This document shows, in pieces, positions 24,803 through 34,585 of a DNA stretch of 64,000 nucleotides. A model generated the notes under the pieces. The model saw only the letters and a program-made list of their open reading frames with translations. It was not told the DNA's origin and did no database searches. Made by a program: the position numbers and the translations under genes. Origin of the DNA: Sandaracinaceae bacterium (lineage in GTDB: Bacteria; Myxococcota_A; Polyangia; Polyangiales; JADJQN01); contig JADJQN010000006.1 in NCBI GenBank assembly GCA_016712745.1, forward strand, positions 124,001 through 188,000, read 5' to 3'. Each line of letters starts with the position of its first letter. Within the stretch, counting starts at the first letter, position 1.

Positions 24803-25399
24803 GTGAAATACAAAAAGTCCGAGATCAGCGCCGCACAGATAATTACATCCGCTACGCGTGTTCTTGCCCGTCAGGGTTATGCCCGGACCAGCTTAATGGA
24901 CATCGCGACCGAGGCAGGAATGTCCAAGGGCGCCGTGCACTATCACTTTCCGACCAAAGAAGCGTTGATCGGAAAGGTTTTGCAGCACGCCTGCACGGTC
25001 GTGGCAGAACGCGCCAAGATCGTGTGGGACGAGAACGGCGACCCGCTCACGCAGATGCGCGAGGGCCTTCGTGAGCTCTGGCGCTTGCGCGCAGCGCGCA
25101 CGGATGAAGCTCTAGTCGTCGCCGACCTTTTGGCCCAGTCTCTACACGATGAAGCATTGCGACCCCAGCTCGCGGACTACTTTCGGTTCGCGGCTAACCA
25201 GCTTCACGAACACGTGATTAAGTACATCCTTCCGTTCGGCATTAAGCCGCGCGTTCCGTCAGAGATGATACCTCGTCTCTTAAATGGCTTGTTGGATGGC
25301 CTCGTCATGCAGCACTTCGTTGATCCAGGTGTTATGAGTGAAGAGGATCTCACCAAGTCGCTCGAGGTGTTCGCGACGTCGCTCTTCGAAATCCCTTGA
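24803..25399 (+). CDS. TetR-family transcriptional regulator
   Basis: 198 residues from GTG 24803. An alternative TTG at 24767, preceded by AGAAGGG, would add 12 residues. The TetR DNA-binding domain is clear: IITSATRVLARQGYARTSLM, DIATEAGMSKGAVHYHFPTK. The C-terminal ligand domain is unspecific. The stop overlaps the TTG start of the DUF3536/GH57-like gene (TTGA), and glgB follows two bases after that, so the regulator is the first gene of a glycogen-related operon and probably controls it. Confidence 0.9.
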   Translation: MKYKKSEISAAQIITSATRVLARQGYARTSLMDIATEAGMSKGAVHYHFPTKEALIGKVLQHACTVVAERAKIVWDENGDPLTQMREGLRELWRLRAARTDEALVVADLLAQSLHDEALRPQLADYFRFAANQLHEHVIKYILPFGIKPRVPSEMIPRLLNGLLDGLVMQHFVDPGVMSEEDLTKSLEVFATSLFEIP

Positions 25400-27303
25400 C
25401 GCACCTCGTCGTTCACGGCCACTTCTACCAACCTCCTCGCGAGAATCCTTGGTCTGGCGTCATTGACCCCGAGCCGAGCGCACTTCCCTACCGCGACTGG
25501 AACGAGCGCATTCACGCCGAGTGCTACCGCCCCAATGGGGTCGCGCGTATCGTCGACGGAAGCGGGCACATCGTACGCATCGTTAGCAACTACGAGCTGA
25601 TGAGCTTCAATTTTGGGCCCACGCTGCTTTCGTGGCTCGAACGCATGCACCCTGAGACGCACGCCCGGCTGGTGCGAGCCGACAAAGAGAGCGCCCGGGC
25701 ACGCAGTGGCCATGGCAACGCCATCGCACAAGGCTACAACCACACGATTTTGCCGCTGTGCAATGACCGCGACGAAGAGACTCAGGTGCTTTGGGGCATC
25801 GCCGATTTCCGGCATCGCTTCGGCCGTGAGCCCGAGTCCCTTTGGCTCCCCGAGACGGCATGCAATGAGCGAACACTCGAGACTTTGATGAACGCAGGCT
25901 TGCGCTATGTGATCCTCGCGCCGCAACAAGCTCAGCGTATCCGACGCGACGCCAACAGCGAATGGCAGGACGTGAGCGACGGAAGCGTTGAGCCATCAAT
26001 GCCCTATCTCTATCGGTCTAAGCGCGATGCGTCGAAGAGCATCACCCTTTTCTTCTACGACGGCCCTCTCGCGCGGAGCGTTGCATTCGACGGTGCTCTG
26101 CGGTCGAGCGAAGGCCTTGTCGAAGCTTTTGCCGATGCGGCTTCGGGGGAACACCGCCTGGTGAACGTCGCCACCGACGGCGAGAGCTACGGCCATCACT
26201 TTAAGTTTGGTGACCGAGGCATCGCGTATGCCCTCGACGTCGCAGCCGCGAGTCGCGGTTTGCGCGTGACGAACTACGGTGAGTACCTCGACCATCATCC
26301 AGCGACGTACGAAGCCGAGATCAAAGTTGGTGAGAATGGCGAAGGGACGTCGTGGAGCTGCGCGCACGGCGTGTCGCGGTGGATACGCGATTGCGGATGC
26401 GAAACCGGGGGCCAACCGGACTGGAATCAAGCGTGGCGCGGCCCGTTGCGCGCGGCATTCGATGCTTTACGCGATGCCGCTATTCCCGCCTACGAGCGCA
26501 TGGGCTCCGATGCGTTCGATGCACCTTGGAAAGTGCGCAATGAGTACATCGATGTAGTGTTGGGACGCGAACCTGCGGAAACCTTCATCGAACGCAGAGC
26601 GTCACGCGCGCTGAGCCACGGCGAAGTCCAGCGTTTGCACACATTGCTTGAGATTCAGCGTCACTCGATGCTGACGTATACGAGCTGCGGATGGTTCTTC
26701 GCAGACGTAGGGGGCATCGAAGGGTTGCAGGTGCTCCGCTACGCGGCGCGAATGCTGGAGATGATGGAGGACTCGGGCATGACTCCACCTCGCGAAAGGT
26801 TCATGACCCACCTCGCCGAAGCAAAGAGCAACATTGCATCCAACGGAACGGCGGCCGACTTGTTTCGGACGCGTGTATTGCCTTCACGCCGCGCCATCGC
26901 TTCAGTTTCGAAAGAAATCGCCCCGACGACAACCGCGAATTTGATCGCGCACGCATTGGCGGATTACGCCACAGCTGCGGTGCGGCGCGGCGTAGCGGTC
27001 GATGCAACTTTGGCTATCGACGTCTGCGCACGTACCTTGCGCGACTCGATTGCGGCGTATCTCGACACCCCAGGCGACGCTACCTTTGCTGCCGCCCACG
27101 CGCTGGTTAGCTTAGTTTCACCGTTCGGACTCGTAGTGCTCGAACGCGCTCAAGAAGTGATGTATGCAGCACTGATGCGCGGGGTATCGCTCGACAAAAA
27201 TGGCGAAGAGTTGGCTCACTTGCTCGGCGTCTCGATCGATGTGGCCGAGGTCGAAGCACGCAAGAGCAGTGTTCCTCCGACGTTTGAAGCAAACGACAGC
27301 TGA
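25396..27303 (+). CDS. DUF3536-containing GH57-like glycoside hydrolase
   Basis: 635 residues, start TTG 25396. The N-terminal half is a GH57-type (beta/alpha)7 barrel: VVHGHFYQPPRENPW, SFNFGPTLLSWLERM, then SLWLPETACNERTLE with the likely nucleophile Glu, and VNVATDGESYGHHF with the candidate acid Asp. The C-terminal ~300 residues match DUF3536, starting around SCAHGVSRWIRDCGCETGG. GH57 enzymes act on alpha-glucans. Position between a TetR regulator and glgB suggests alpha-glucan/glycogen remodelling. The exact reaction is unknown, because characterised DUF3536 proteins are lacking to my knowledge. Confidence 0.85.
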   Translation: MTHLVVHGHFYQPPRENPWSGVIDPEPSALPYRDWNERIHAECYRPNGVARIVDGSGHIVRIVSNYELMSFNFGPTLLSWLERMHPETHARLVRADKESARARSGHGNAIAQGYNHTILPLCNDRDEETQVLWGIADFRHRFGREPESLWLPETACNERTLETLMNAGLRYVILAPQQAQRIRRDANSEWQDVSDGSVEPSMPYLYRSKRDASKSITLFFYDGPLARSVAFDGALRSSEGLVEAFADAASGEHRLVNVATDGESYGHHFKFGDRGIAYALDVAAASRGLRVTNYGEYLDHHPATYEAEIKVGENGEGTSWSCAHGVSRWIRDCGCETGGQPDWNQAWRGPLRAAFDALRDAAIPAYERMGSDAFDAPWKVRNEYIDVVLGREPAETFIERRASRALSHGEVQRLHTLLEIQRHSMLTYTSCGWFFADVGGIEGLQVLRYAARMLEMMEDSGMTPPRERFMTHLAEAKSNIASNGTAADLFRTRVLPSRRAIASVSKEIAPTTTANLIAHALADYATAAVRRGVAVDATLAIDVCARTLRDSIAAYLDTPGDATFAAAHALVSLVSPFGLVVLERAQEVMYAALMRGVSLDKNGEELAHLLGVSIDVAEVEARKSSVPPTFEANDS

Positions 27304-27305
27304 CG

Positions 27306-29231
27306 ATGGGCCGCCGCAAAGACAAGGAATCCTTCGCGCCGATTCTGGGCGACGTCGATTTGCACCTGATCAGCGAAGGCCGGCACGAGCGCCTCTACGA
27401 TAAGCTAGGGGCGCACGTGCAAACGATCGACGGCAAGGCCGGCGTGAGCTTTGCCGTCTGGGCCCCGAGCGCTGCCGCAGTGCACGTCGTGGGTGATTTC
27501 AACGGATGGAATGGCCGTGCAAACCCGTTGACGGCACGAGCCGAGTCCGGCGTCTGGGAAGGCTTTGTTGCCGGCGCTTCCGAGGGACAAAAATACAAAT
27601 ACGAACTGCAGACGCGCGACGGTCGCACGTTGGTGAAGTGCGACCCCTGCGCCGCGCGGGCCGAGCTCCCTCCGGCAACCGCGTCGATGATCGATGTTGC
27701 ACATCATCAGTTCTGCGATAGCGCATGGATGAGAGAACGGGACGAGACCAATCCACAGAGGAAGCCGGTCTCAATCTACGAAGTGCACCTTGGTTCGTGG
27801 ATGCGCGTCGCCGAAGATCACCACCGCTCCCTCACCTACCGCGAGATTGCGCCCAAGCTCGCGGAGTACGCCAAACGTCTTGGATTCACGCACGTAGAAC
27901 TTTTGCCCGTGATGGAACATCCCTTCGGCGGGTCATGGGGCTACCAAGTCACTGGCTATTTTGCAGCGACCTCGCGCTTTGGAAGCCCGGATGATCTTCG
28001 CTACTTGATCGACCATCTTCATCAGAATGGCGTAGGCGTAATTTTGGATTGGGTGCCAGCCCACTTCCCCAAGGACGACTTCGCCCTCGCGCGCTTCGAT
28101 GGCACGGCGCTTTACGAACACTTGGATCCGCGCACCGGCGAGCACCCCGACTGGGGCACCTACATCTTCAACTACGGTCGTCACGAGGTCCGTAACTTTC
28201 TGATCGCGAGCGCACTGTACTGGCTCGACTCATTTCACGTCGATGGACTGCGCGTCGATGCCGTCGCATCGATGCTATACCTCGACTACAGTCGCAAAGA
28301 GGGCGAGTGGGTTCCCAACTCAGCGGGCGGACGCGAAAACTTCGCCGCGACACAGTTTCTGCGCGAGCTGAACGCCACCGTCTACAAACACCACCCAGGC
28401 ATCATGATGATCGCCGAAGAGTCCACGGCCTGGCCGCAGGTGAGCCGCCCGACCGACGTCGGCGGACTCGGCTTCGGCTTCAAGTGGAACATGGGCTGGA
28501 TGCACGACACGCTAAAGTACTTTTCGACTGATCCGCTCTATCGCCGACATCATCACAGTCACCTGACCTTTGGCTTGCTCTATGCGTTCACGGAGCATTT
28601 CGTACTGCCGCTTAGTCACGACGAAGTGGTTCATCTCAAAGGTTCGATGCTCGCCAAGATGGCAGGCGATCGGTGGCAGAAGTTTGCGAACCTGCGCGCG
28701 CTCTACGGCTATATGTGGGCCCACCCCGGACGAAAGCTCCTCTTTATGGGCAGTGAGTTCGCGCAAGAGCGCGAGTGGGCTCACGACCAAAGCCTTGATT
28801 GGCATCTCTGCAACGAAGCACCGCACCGCGGTATGCAAACGCTGGTCAGCGATCTGAACCGTTTCTATCGCGAGAATGAAGCTCTGTGGGCGAGTGACGA
28901 CGAAGGATCGAGCTTTCGTTGGCTCGATGTAGACAGTGCAGACGCCAACGTAATCGCGTTCCTCCGCGTGGCGCCGGCATCAGGTCGCATGCTGCTCTGC
29001 GTCTGCAACTTCGCGGGCCATCCGCACCACCACTATCGCATCGGCCTCCCACGCGAAGGCACCTACCGCGAAATCATCAATACGGACGCCGCGCCCTACG
29101 GCGGATCGAACGTTGGCAATCAAGGGGGCGTCATCGCGCAACACATCCCGCACGCCAGCGAGCCTTTCTCGGCAGAGTTCACACTCCCGCCTCTGGGCGT
29201 CATCTGGTTCGAAGTGCCAACGCCCGGCTAG
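27306..29231 (+). CDS. glgB: 1,4-alpha-glucan branching enzyme GlgB
   Basis: 641 residues, a GlgB with one N-terminal CBM48 (VHVVGDFNGWNGRANPL) and no extra N1 domain, so shorter than E. coli GlgB (728). The GH13 core is complete: GYQVTGYFAATSRFG, the nucleophile Asp in GLRVDAVASMLYLDY, the acid Glu in IMMIAEESTAWP, and VLPLSHDEVVH. It introduces alpha-1,6 branches into glycogen. It follows the DUF3536 gene by two bases and overlaps the convergent pgi by four. Confidence 0.96.
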   Translation: MGRRKDKESFAPILGDVDLHLISEGRHERLYDKLGAHVQTIDGKAGVSFAVWAPSAAAVHVVGDFNGWNGRANPLTARAESGVWEGFVAGASEGQKYKYELQTRDGRTLVKCDPCAARAELPPATASMIDVAHHQFCDSAWMRERDETNPQRKPVSIYEVHLGSWMRVAEDHHRSLTYREIAPKLAEYAKRLGFTHVELLPVMEHPFGGSWGYQVTGYFAATSRFGSPDDLRYLIDHLHQNGVGVILDWVPAHFPKDDFALARFDGTALYEHLDPRTGEHPDWGTYIFNYGRHEVRNFLIASALYWLDSFHVDGLRVDAVASMLYLDYSRKEGEWVPNSAGGRENFAATQFLRELNATVYKHHPGIMMIAEESTAWPQVSRPTDVGGLGFGFKWNMGWMHDTLKYFSTDPLYRRHHHSHLTFGLLYAFTEHFVLPLSHDEVVHLKGSMLAKMAGDRWQKFANLRALYGYMWAHPGRKLLFMGSEFAQEREWAHDQSLDWHLCNEAPHRGMQTLVSDLNRFYRENEALWASDDEGSSFRWLDVDSADANVIAFLRVAPASGRMLLCVCNFAGHPHHHYRIGLPREGTYREIINTDAAPYGGSNVGNQGGVIAQHIPHASEPFSAEFTLPPLGVIWFEVPTPG

Positions 29232-30871
29232 CGTCTTGCCTTGTAGAAGGCGATCAGACCGTTGGTGGATGCGTCGTGAGACGTGACGGGCTCGCTGCCC
29301 TCGAGCTCGGGGAGGATCTTGCTTGCCAATTGCTTGCCAAGCTCCACGCCCCATTGATCGAAGCTGAAGACGTTCCAGACGATGCCTTGCACGAAGATCT
29401 TGTGCTCGTACATGGCGATGAGCGAGCCCAAAACCGCGGGAGTGATCTTTTGCACGAATATGGAGTTCGTGGGCCGGTTGCCACTGAAAGTCTTGTGCGC
29501 GACCAGCGCCTCGACCTCGGCGGCTGCCATGCTCGTCTTAGCCAGCTCCGCGCGTACTTCCTCGGCGGTCTTTCCAGTCATTAGCGCTTCCGTTTGCGCG
29601 AAAAAATTCGCGAGCAAGATGCGGTGATGTTCGCCGAGCGGATTGTGAGACTCGACGGGCGCGATGAAGTCGGCTGGAATCAAGCGCGTTCCCTGATGAA
29701 TGAGCTGATAGAACGCGTGCTGGCCGTTTGTGCCTGGCTCGCCCCAGATCACGGGACCCGTTGAGTAGTCCACGATGCGCATGCCATCGCGGTCTGTGCC
29801 TTTGCCGTTGCTCTCCATGTCGCCCTGCTGAAAGTAAGCGGGGAAACGATGCAGGTATTGGTCGTAAGGCAGAATGGCGTGCGACTCAGCGCCGAAGAAG
29901 TTGCTATACCAAACGCCGAGCATCGCCAAAATCACTGGTACGTTTTCAGCGAGTGGCGCTGTGCGGAAGTGCTCATCCATCGCATGGGCGCCCGTGAGCA
30001 TCTCCTCAAACGCGTCCATGCCAATCATGCACGCAATCGGAAGGCCAATCGCCGACCACAACGAATAGCGGCCGCCAACCCAATCCCAAAACTCGAACAT
30101 GTTCGCGAGGTCGATGCCGAACTTCGCGACTTCCTTTGACGCGGTGCTCACTGCTACGAAGTGCTTCGCAACGGCCTCTTCAGCGCCAAGCTTGCCGACG
30201 AGCCATGCACGCGCCGAACGCGCATTGGTGAGCGTTTCCTGCGTTGTGAACGTTTTTGATGCGATGATGAATAGTGTCGTTTCGGGATCGATCGCCTTGA
30301 GCGTCTCGGCGATGTGGGTGCCGTCGACGTTCGATACGAAGTGAGGGCGCAGGCTATCTTGCCAATACGGGCGCAGTGCTTCAGTGACCATGACTGGCCC
30401 TAGATCCGAGCCGCCGATGCCGATGTTGACGATATCGGTGATGCGCTTGCCCGTGTGACCGAGCCACTCGCCTGACCGCACTCTGTCTGTGAACACGCGA
30501 ATCCGCGCAAGCACACCGAGCACATCCGGCATCACGTCCTTGCCGTCCACGAGAATGGCCCGGTCGCTTCGATTGCGAAGCGCGACGTGCAACACGGGGC
30601 GCTTCTCGGTTCCGTTGATGCGTTCGCCGGCAAACATGCGTGCGCGCTCGGCCTCGACGCCGGACTTCTTTGCGAGCGCAAAAAGCAGCTGCAGGGTCTC
30701 TTCGGTAACGCGGTTCTTCGAGTAGTCAACGAAGAGGCCTGCCGCAAGGCGCGAGAATTTGGCGAAGCGCTTGGGGTCGTCTGCGAAGAGCTGTCGCATA
30801 TGGACGCCTTCCATCCTCTCGCGATGAGCCAGCAGCGTCTTCCAAGCAACCGATTCCGTAAGCTTTGACAA
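29228..30871 (-). CDS. pgi: Glucose-6-phosphate isomerase
   Basis: 547 residues, close to E. coli Pgi (549). Both family signatures are present (the GGSDLGPVMVTEAL region, then IASKTFTTQETLTNA and GGRYSLWSAIGLPIA), with the catalytic Glu/His region in GANGQHAFYQLIHQGT-like sequence and the C-terminal VFSFDQWGVELGKQLA. It interconverts glucose-6-phosphate and fructose-6-phosphate. It starts nine bases after the biotin carboxylase gene, so it is probably the last gene of the carboxylase operon, an unusual partnership. Confidence 0.96.
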   Translation of the reverse strand: MSKLTESVAWKTLLAHRERMEGVHMRQLFADDPKRFAKFSRLAAGLFVDYSKNRVTEETLQLLFALAKKSGVEAERARMFAGERINGTEKRPVLHVALRNRSDRAILVDGKDVMPDVLGVLARIRVFTDRVRSGEWLGHTGKRITDIVNIGIGGSDLGPVMVTEALRPYWQDSLRPHFVSNVDGTHIAETLKAIDPETTLFIIASKTFTTQETLTNARSARAWLVGKLGAEEAVAKHFVAVSTASKEVAKFGIDLANMFEFWDWVGGRYSLWSAIGLPIACMIGMDAFEEMLTGAHAMDEHFRTAPLAENVPVILAMLGVWYSNFFGAESHAILPYDQYLHRFPAYFQQGDMESNGKGTDRDGMRIVDYSTGPVIWGEPGTNGQHAFYQLIHQGTRLIPADFIAPVESHNPLGEHHRILLANFFAQTEALMTGKTAEEVRAELAKTSMAAAEVEALVAHKTFSGNRPTNSIFVQKITPAVLGSLIAMYEHKIFVQGIVWNVFSFDQWGVELGKQLASKILPELEGSEPVTSHDASTNGLIAFYKARR

Positions 30872-30880
30872 AGCGGCCTC

Positions 30881-32839
30881 CTACTCGTCAATGACGATGA
30901 GTACTTCGTGGGCGTGAACTTGCGTACCGGCTTGCACACGCACGTCGCGAACGGTGCCCGCGTGAGACGCGGTTACGACGTGCTCCATTTTCATGGCTTC
31001 GAGCACAACCAACTGCGCACCTTTTTCGATGCGCTGGCCGTTCACTACATGCACCGTGGCCACCTTACCCGGCATGGGCGCGATGCATGCGCCCTTAACT
31101 TCGCTCGATGTGGCATCTGGGAAACGAGGCTTCTCATTCAGAACGATGTCGTTTACGCCATCACGCAGGAAGTATCTCTCGCCATCCGCGACGACCGATA
31201 CGGACTTGCGATGGCCGTCGATCTCGTACGTGAGCAAGGAATTCGTCAGCGAGATCCGCTTTGCGATTTGGGCTTTGCCATCAACCTCGATGCTGTAGGC
31301 ATCGGCTCCGAGGCAGCGGTAGCGAACAGCGTGCTCACCCTCGCCGACCACGAACGCCGTGTGCTGACCCAGCGCGAAATTATTTCGATACCCTGACGGA
31401 ATCTGCGGGAGCACCGTACGCGCGCGTTCCCGTTCTTGGGTCGACGCCAGCACACAGGCCACGATGGCTGCGGTCGTATCCGTAGGCAGCGCATCGAGTT
31501 TCGTATCCTGCAGGAAGTGGGTGTGGATATTTCCTGCGCGAAATTCTTCGTTCGCGAGCACGCGCAGCAAATACGCGCGATTGGTCGGCACGCCGAGCAC
31601 GACGAGCTCACGTAGTGCGCGCTCCATCCGCTCCCGTGCTTCGTCCCGCGTCGCGCCGTGCGTGACAATCTTCGCAAGCATCGAGTCGTAGTGAATGCCA
31701 ACCACGCTGCCGATTGCGATTCCTGAGTCGACGCGGACGCCTGGCGACTGCGGCTCTTGGTAGGCGAGCACCGTGCCGATGGCGGGCATGAAGCTCTGGT
31801 CGGGATCTTCTGCACAAAGGCGGCACTCCATGGCTGCGCCGGATTGCTTCAGATCCTGCTGCCCATAGCCGAGTGTTTCACCGCGGGCGATTCGAATCTG
31901 TTCCCGCACCAAATCTAGGCCCGTGATGAGCTCGGTAACGGGGTGTTCAACCTGCAGCCGCGTATTGACCTCGAGGAAATAGAACTTGCCATCGGGCGCA
32001 AGAATGAACTCCACCGTCCCCGCGCTCGAATAGTCAATCGCCCGAGCCACGTCGACGGCCGCGCGTCCCATTCGGTAGCGTAGATCCGCGTCAAGAGCGG
32101 GAGATGGGGACTCTTCGATAATCTTCTGATGACGACGCTGGATTGAGCACTCGCGTTCGAATAGGTGAACGAGGTTGTCGTGTTCGTCGCCGAGTATCTG
32201 AATCTCCACGTGGCGCGGACGCTCGATGTACTTTTCGAGTATCAAGGTGTCGTCGCCAAAAGCATTTTGCGCTTCACGCTTCGCGCCTTCGAACGCTGAC
32301 GCGAGCTCACCTGGGGCGCGCACGATGCGCATACCCTTGCCGCCGCCTCCTGCGCTTGCTTTGAGCAAGACGGGAAAGCCAATTTCGTTTGCCTTAGCGC
32401 TGAAGGCCGCAACCGACTGGTCGGTGCCGTCGTAACCCGGCACGACCGCGACGCCTGCGCGCTGGGCGATCGCCTTCGCTTCTTTCTTCGCACCCATGGC
32501 GCGAATCGTTTGCGGACGCGGTCCGATGAACGTGAGGCCTGCTTTTCCGCACGCCTCGGCGAAGGCGCCGTTCTCGCTTAGAAAGCCATAGCCGGGATGT
32601 ATCGCATCGGCCCCGGCACGCTGCGCCGCATCGAGGAGCTTTGAGATGGAGAGGTAGGACTCGCCGCTTTGCGAGGCTCCGATGTGAATCGCTTCGTCGG
32701 CTGCGGCGACGTGCGGGGCCGATGCATCCGCGTCGGAGAAGACGGCAACGGTGGCGATGCCCATATCGCGGCAGGTACGCATCACGCGCACGGCTATTTC
32801 GCCGCGGTTTGCCACCAATATCTTTGTCATGCGTGTCAT
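30881..32839 (-). CDS. Acyl-CoA carboxylase biotin-carboxylase/biotin-carrier subunit (methylcrotonoyl-CoA type)
   Basis: 652 residues from ATG 32839 (a second ATG is nine bases in). Domain order: BC N-terminal (ILVANRGEIAVRVMRTC), ATP-grasp (LLKASAGGGGKGMRIV), the active-site segment EVNTRLQVEHPVTE, a BT linker, and the C-terminal biotinyl domain with EAMKMEHV, where the Lys carries biotin. It carboxylates biotin with ATP and bicarbonate, for transfer by the beta subunit encoded five bases upstream. The alpha/beta pair most resembles methylcrotonoyl-CoA carboxylase of leucine breakdown. Propionyl- or geranyl-CoA specificity cannot be excluded by reading. Confidence 0.9.
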   Translation of the reverse strand: MTRMTKILVANRGEIAVRVMRTCRDMGIATVAVFSDADASAPHVAAADEAIHIGASQSGESYLSISKLLDAAQRAGADAIHPGYGFLSENGAFAEACGKAGLTFIGPRPQTIRAMGAKKEAKAIAQRAGVAVVPGYDGTDQSVAAFSAKANEIGFPVLLKASAGGGGKGMRIVRAPGELASAFEGAKREAQNAFGDDTLILEKYIERPRHVEIQILGDEHDNLVHLFERECSIQRRHQKIIEESPSPALDADLRYRMGRAAVDVARAIDYSSAGTVEFILAPDGKFYFLEVNTRLQVEHPVTELITGLDLVREQIRIARGETLGYGQQDLKQSGAAMECRLCAEDPDQSFMPAIGTVLAYQEPQSPGVRVDSGIAIGSVVGIHYDSMLAKIVTHGATRDEARERMERALRELVVLGVPTNRAYLLRVLANEEFRAGNIHTHFLQDTKLDALPTDTTAAIVACVLASTQERERARTVLPQIPSGYRNNFALGQHTAFVVGEGEHAVRYRCLGADAYSIEVDGKAQIAKRISLTNSLLTYEIDGHRKSVSVVADGERYFLRDGVNDIVLNEKPRFPDATSSEVKGACIAPMPGKVATVHVVNGQRIEKGAQLVVLEAMKMEHVVTASHAGTVRDVRVQAGTQVHAHEVLIVIDE

Positions 32840-32844
32840 ACGTT

Positions 32845-34458
32845 CTAGTGCCGGAACACGCCGTAGGAAGTTGTGCCACAAACCTTCGCGCTATATGCCG
32901 CCGACAAACTGATCGCGACGACAGTGCGCGTGTCGCGGGGATCGATGATGCCGTCGTCCCAGAGGCGAGCGGTTGCGAAGTACGGATCGGATTCCATTTC
33001 TACCTGGCCTTCGACCATCTGCTTCATGACGGAGAGTTTTTCTTCGTCGACGGCGTCACCTTTTTTCGTCGCGGCGCCGCGCTGAATAATTTCGAGCACA
33101 CCCGCCAACTGTTTTCCGCCCATCACTGCGATACGGTGGTTGGGCCAGGTGAACAGAAAACGTGGATCGTAGGCGCGACCGTTCATCGCGTAGTTGCCTG
33201 CGCCGTAGCTTGCGCCAATCATGATCGTGATGGCGGGCACGGTACTGTTTGAAACCGCGTTGATGAGTTTCGCGCCATTCTTGATGATGCCCTCTTGCTC
33301 ATACTTCTTGCCGACCATGAAGCCGGTGATGTTCTGCAAAAAAAGCAGAGGCACGTTGCTCTGATTGCACAAGGCGATGAACTGCGCGCCCTTGTTCGCC
33401 GACTCACTGAAAAGCGCTCCGTTGTTCGCGAGAATGCCAACCGGAAAGCCATGCACGTGCGCAAAACCGCACACCAGCGTTTCGCCATATAAGGGCTTGA
33501 ACTCGCTGAGGCGGGATCCGTCTACGACGCGCGCGATTACCTCACGGGCGTCGAATGGCACGCGCACGTCGGGCGATGCGATTCCGAGTAGCTCTTCTGC
33601 GTCGTACTGCGGCGCTTCGACGGGGCGCATCCGCGCTTCACCGAGTTTTTTCCAGTTCAGATGCGCCACGATCTCGCGCCCTAGGCGAATCGCGTCGTGC
33701 TCGTTTTCCGCGAGGTAGTCGCTTACACCTGAAACGCGACTATGCATCTCGGCGCCGCCGAGCTCTTCGTGATCGGCTTCTTCGCCCGTCGCCATTTTAA
33801 CGAGTGGTGGACCCGCGAGGTAAACCTGCGCTTGGTTTTTCACCATCACCGTGTAGTCGCTCATGCCGGGGATGTAGGCCCCGCCCGCCGTCGAACTGCC
33901 GAAAACCAAACACACCGTCGGGATGCGCGCTTGCGAACGGCGCGTGAGGTCGCGAAAGCCACGGCCACCGTAATTGAAAATTTTGCTTTGGTTGGCGAGG
34001 TCCGCGCCCGCGGATTCAATCAGGCTGATGCTGGGCAACCGATTCTGCTCGGCCACCTCAGCGAGGCGACCGCTCTTGAGCATTCCAAGCTCACTGACTG
34101 CCCCGCCCTTCACCGTCGCGTCGCTTGCGGTGATCACGCACTCGACGCCAGAGACGAGGCCCACGCCTCCGATCACGGAAGCTCCGGTAGCCTGCCCGCC
34201 GACGTCGTGTGCCGCGAGGGCGCAGAGCTCGAGAAAATATGAATCGCGATCGAGCAGAAGCTCGACGCGTTCCCGCGGGAGAAGCTTGCCTGCTTCGACG
34301 TGGCGCGCGTTGTACTTCTCGCCCCCGCCGGCGCGCGATTTTGCGAGAGCCGCTGCGAGCTTGCTCAGCGACGCGCGATTGGCATCGGCGTTCGCGCGGA
34401 ACGTCGCGCTCGCTCGGTCCACGTGCGAACGGATCTTCGGGTAACGCTGCTCGTCCAC
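32845..34458 (-). CDS. Acyl-CoA carboxylase carboxyltransferase (beta) subunit, methylcrotonoyl-CoA type
   Basis: 537 residues from GTG 34458, matching the ~535 residues usual for this subunit (TTG 34491 is an alternative start). The crotonase-like N half carries ARHVEAGKLLPRERVELLLD and STAGGAYIPGMSDYTVMV. The C half carries FLQNITGFMVGKKYEQEGII, IGASYGAGNYAMNGRAYDP and the MCC-like tail FLFTWPNHRIAVMGGKQLAG. It transfers CO2 from biotin to the acyl-CoA. First gene of the operon with the BC/BCCP subunit and pgi, divergent from holB by 127 bases. Confidence 0.9.
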   Translation of the reverse strand: MDEQRYPKIRSHVDRASATFRANADANRASLSKLAAALAKSRAGGGEKYNARHVEAGKLLPRERVELLLDRDSYFLELCALAAHDVGGQATGASVIGGVGLVSGVECVITASDATVKGGAVSELGMLKSGRLAEVAEQNRLPSISLIESAGADLANQSKIFNYGGRGFRDLTRRSQARIPTVCLVFGSSTAGGAYIPGMSDYTVMVKNQAQVYLAGPPLVKMATGEEADHEELGGAEMHSRVSGVSDYLAENEHDAIRLGREIVAHLNWKKLGEARMRPVEAPQYDAEELLGIASPDVRVPFDAREVIARVVDGSRLSEFKPLYGETLVCGFAHVHGFPVGILANNGALFSESANKGAQFIALCNQSNVPLLFLQNITGFMVGKKYEQEGIIKNGAKLINAVSNSTVPAITIMIGASYGAGNYAMNGRAYDPRFLFTWPNHRIAVMGGKQLAGVLEIIQRGAATKKGDAVDEEKLSVMKQMVEGQVEMESDPYFATARLWDDGIIDPRDTRTVVAISLSAAYSAKVCGTTSYGVFRH

Positions 34459-34585
34459 GCGCGCATCGTACAGCGGATAGCAGGGCTTCAAAACCTTTCT
34501 ATGACTCTCGCTTTTTGGCCGAACGTCGCCCGTGCCGCACGCGGCAAGCGTGTCCTTGCGCAATTTCGGCCACGCATGGTACGCG

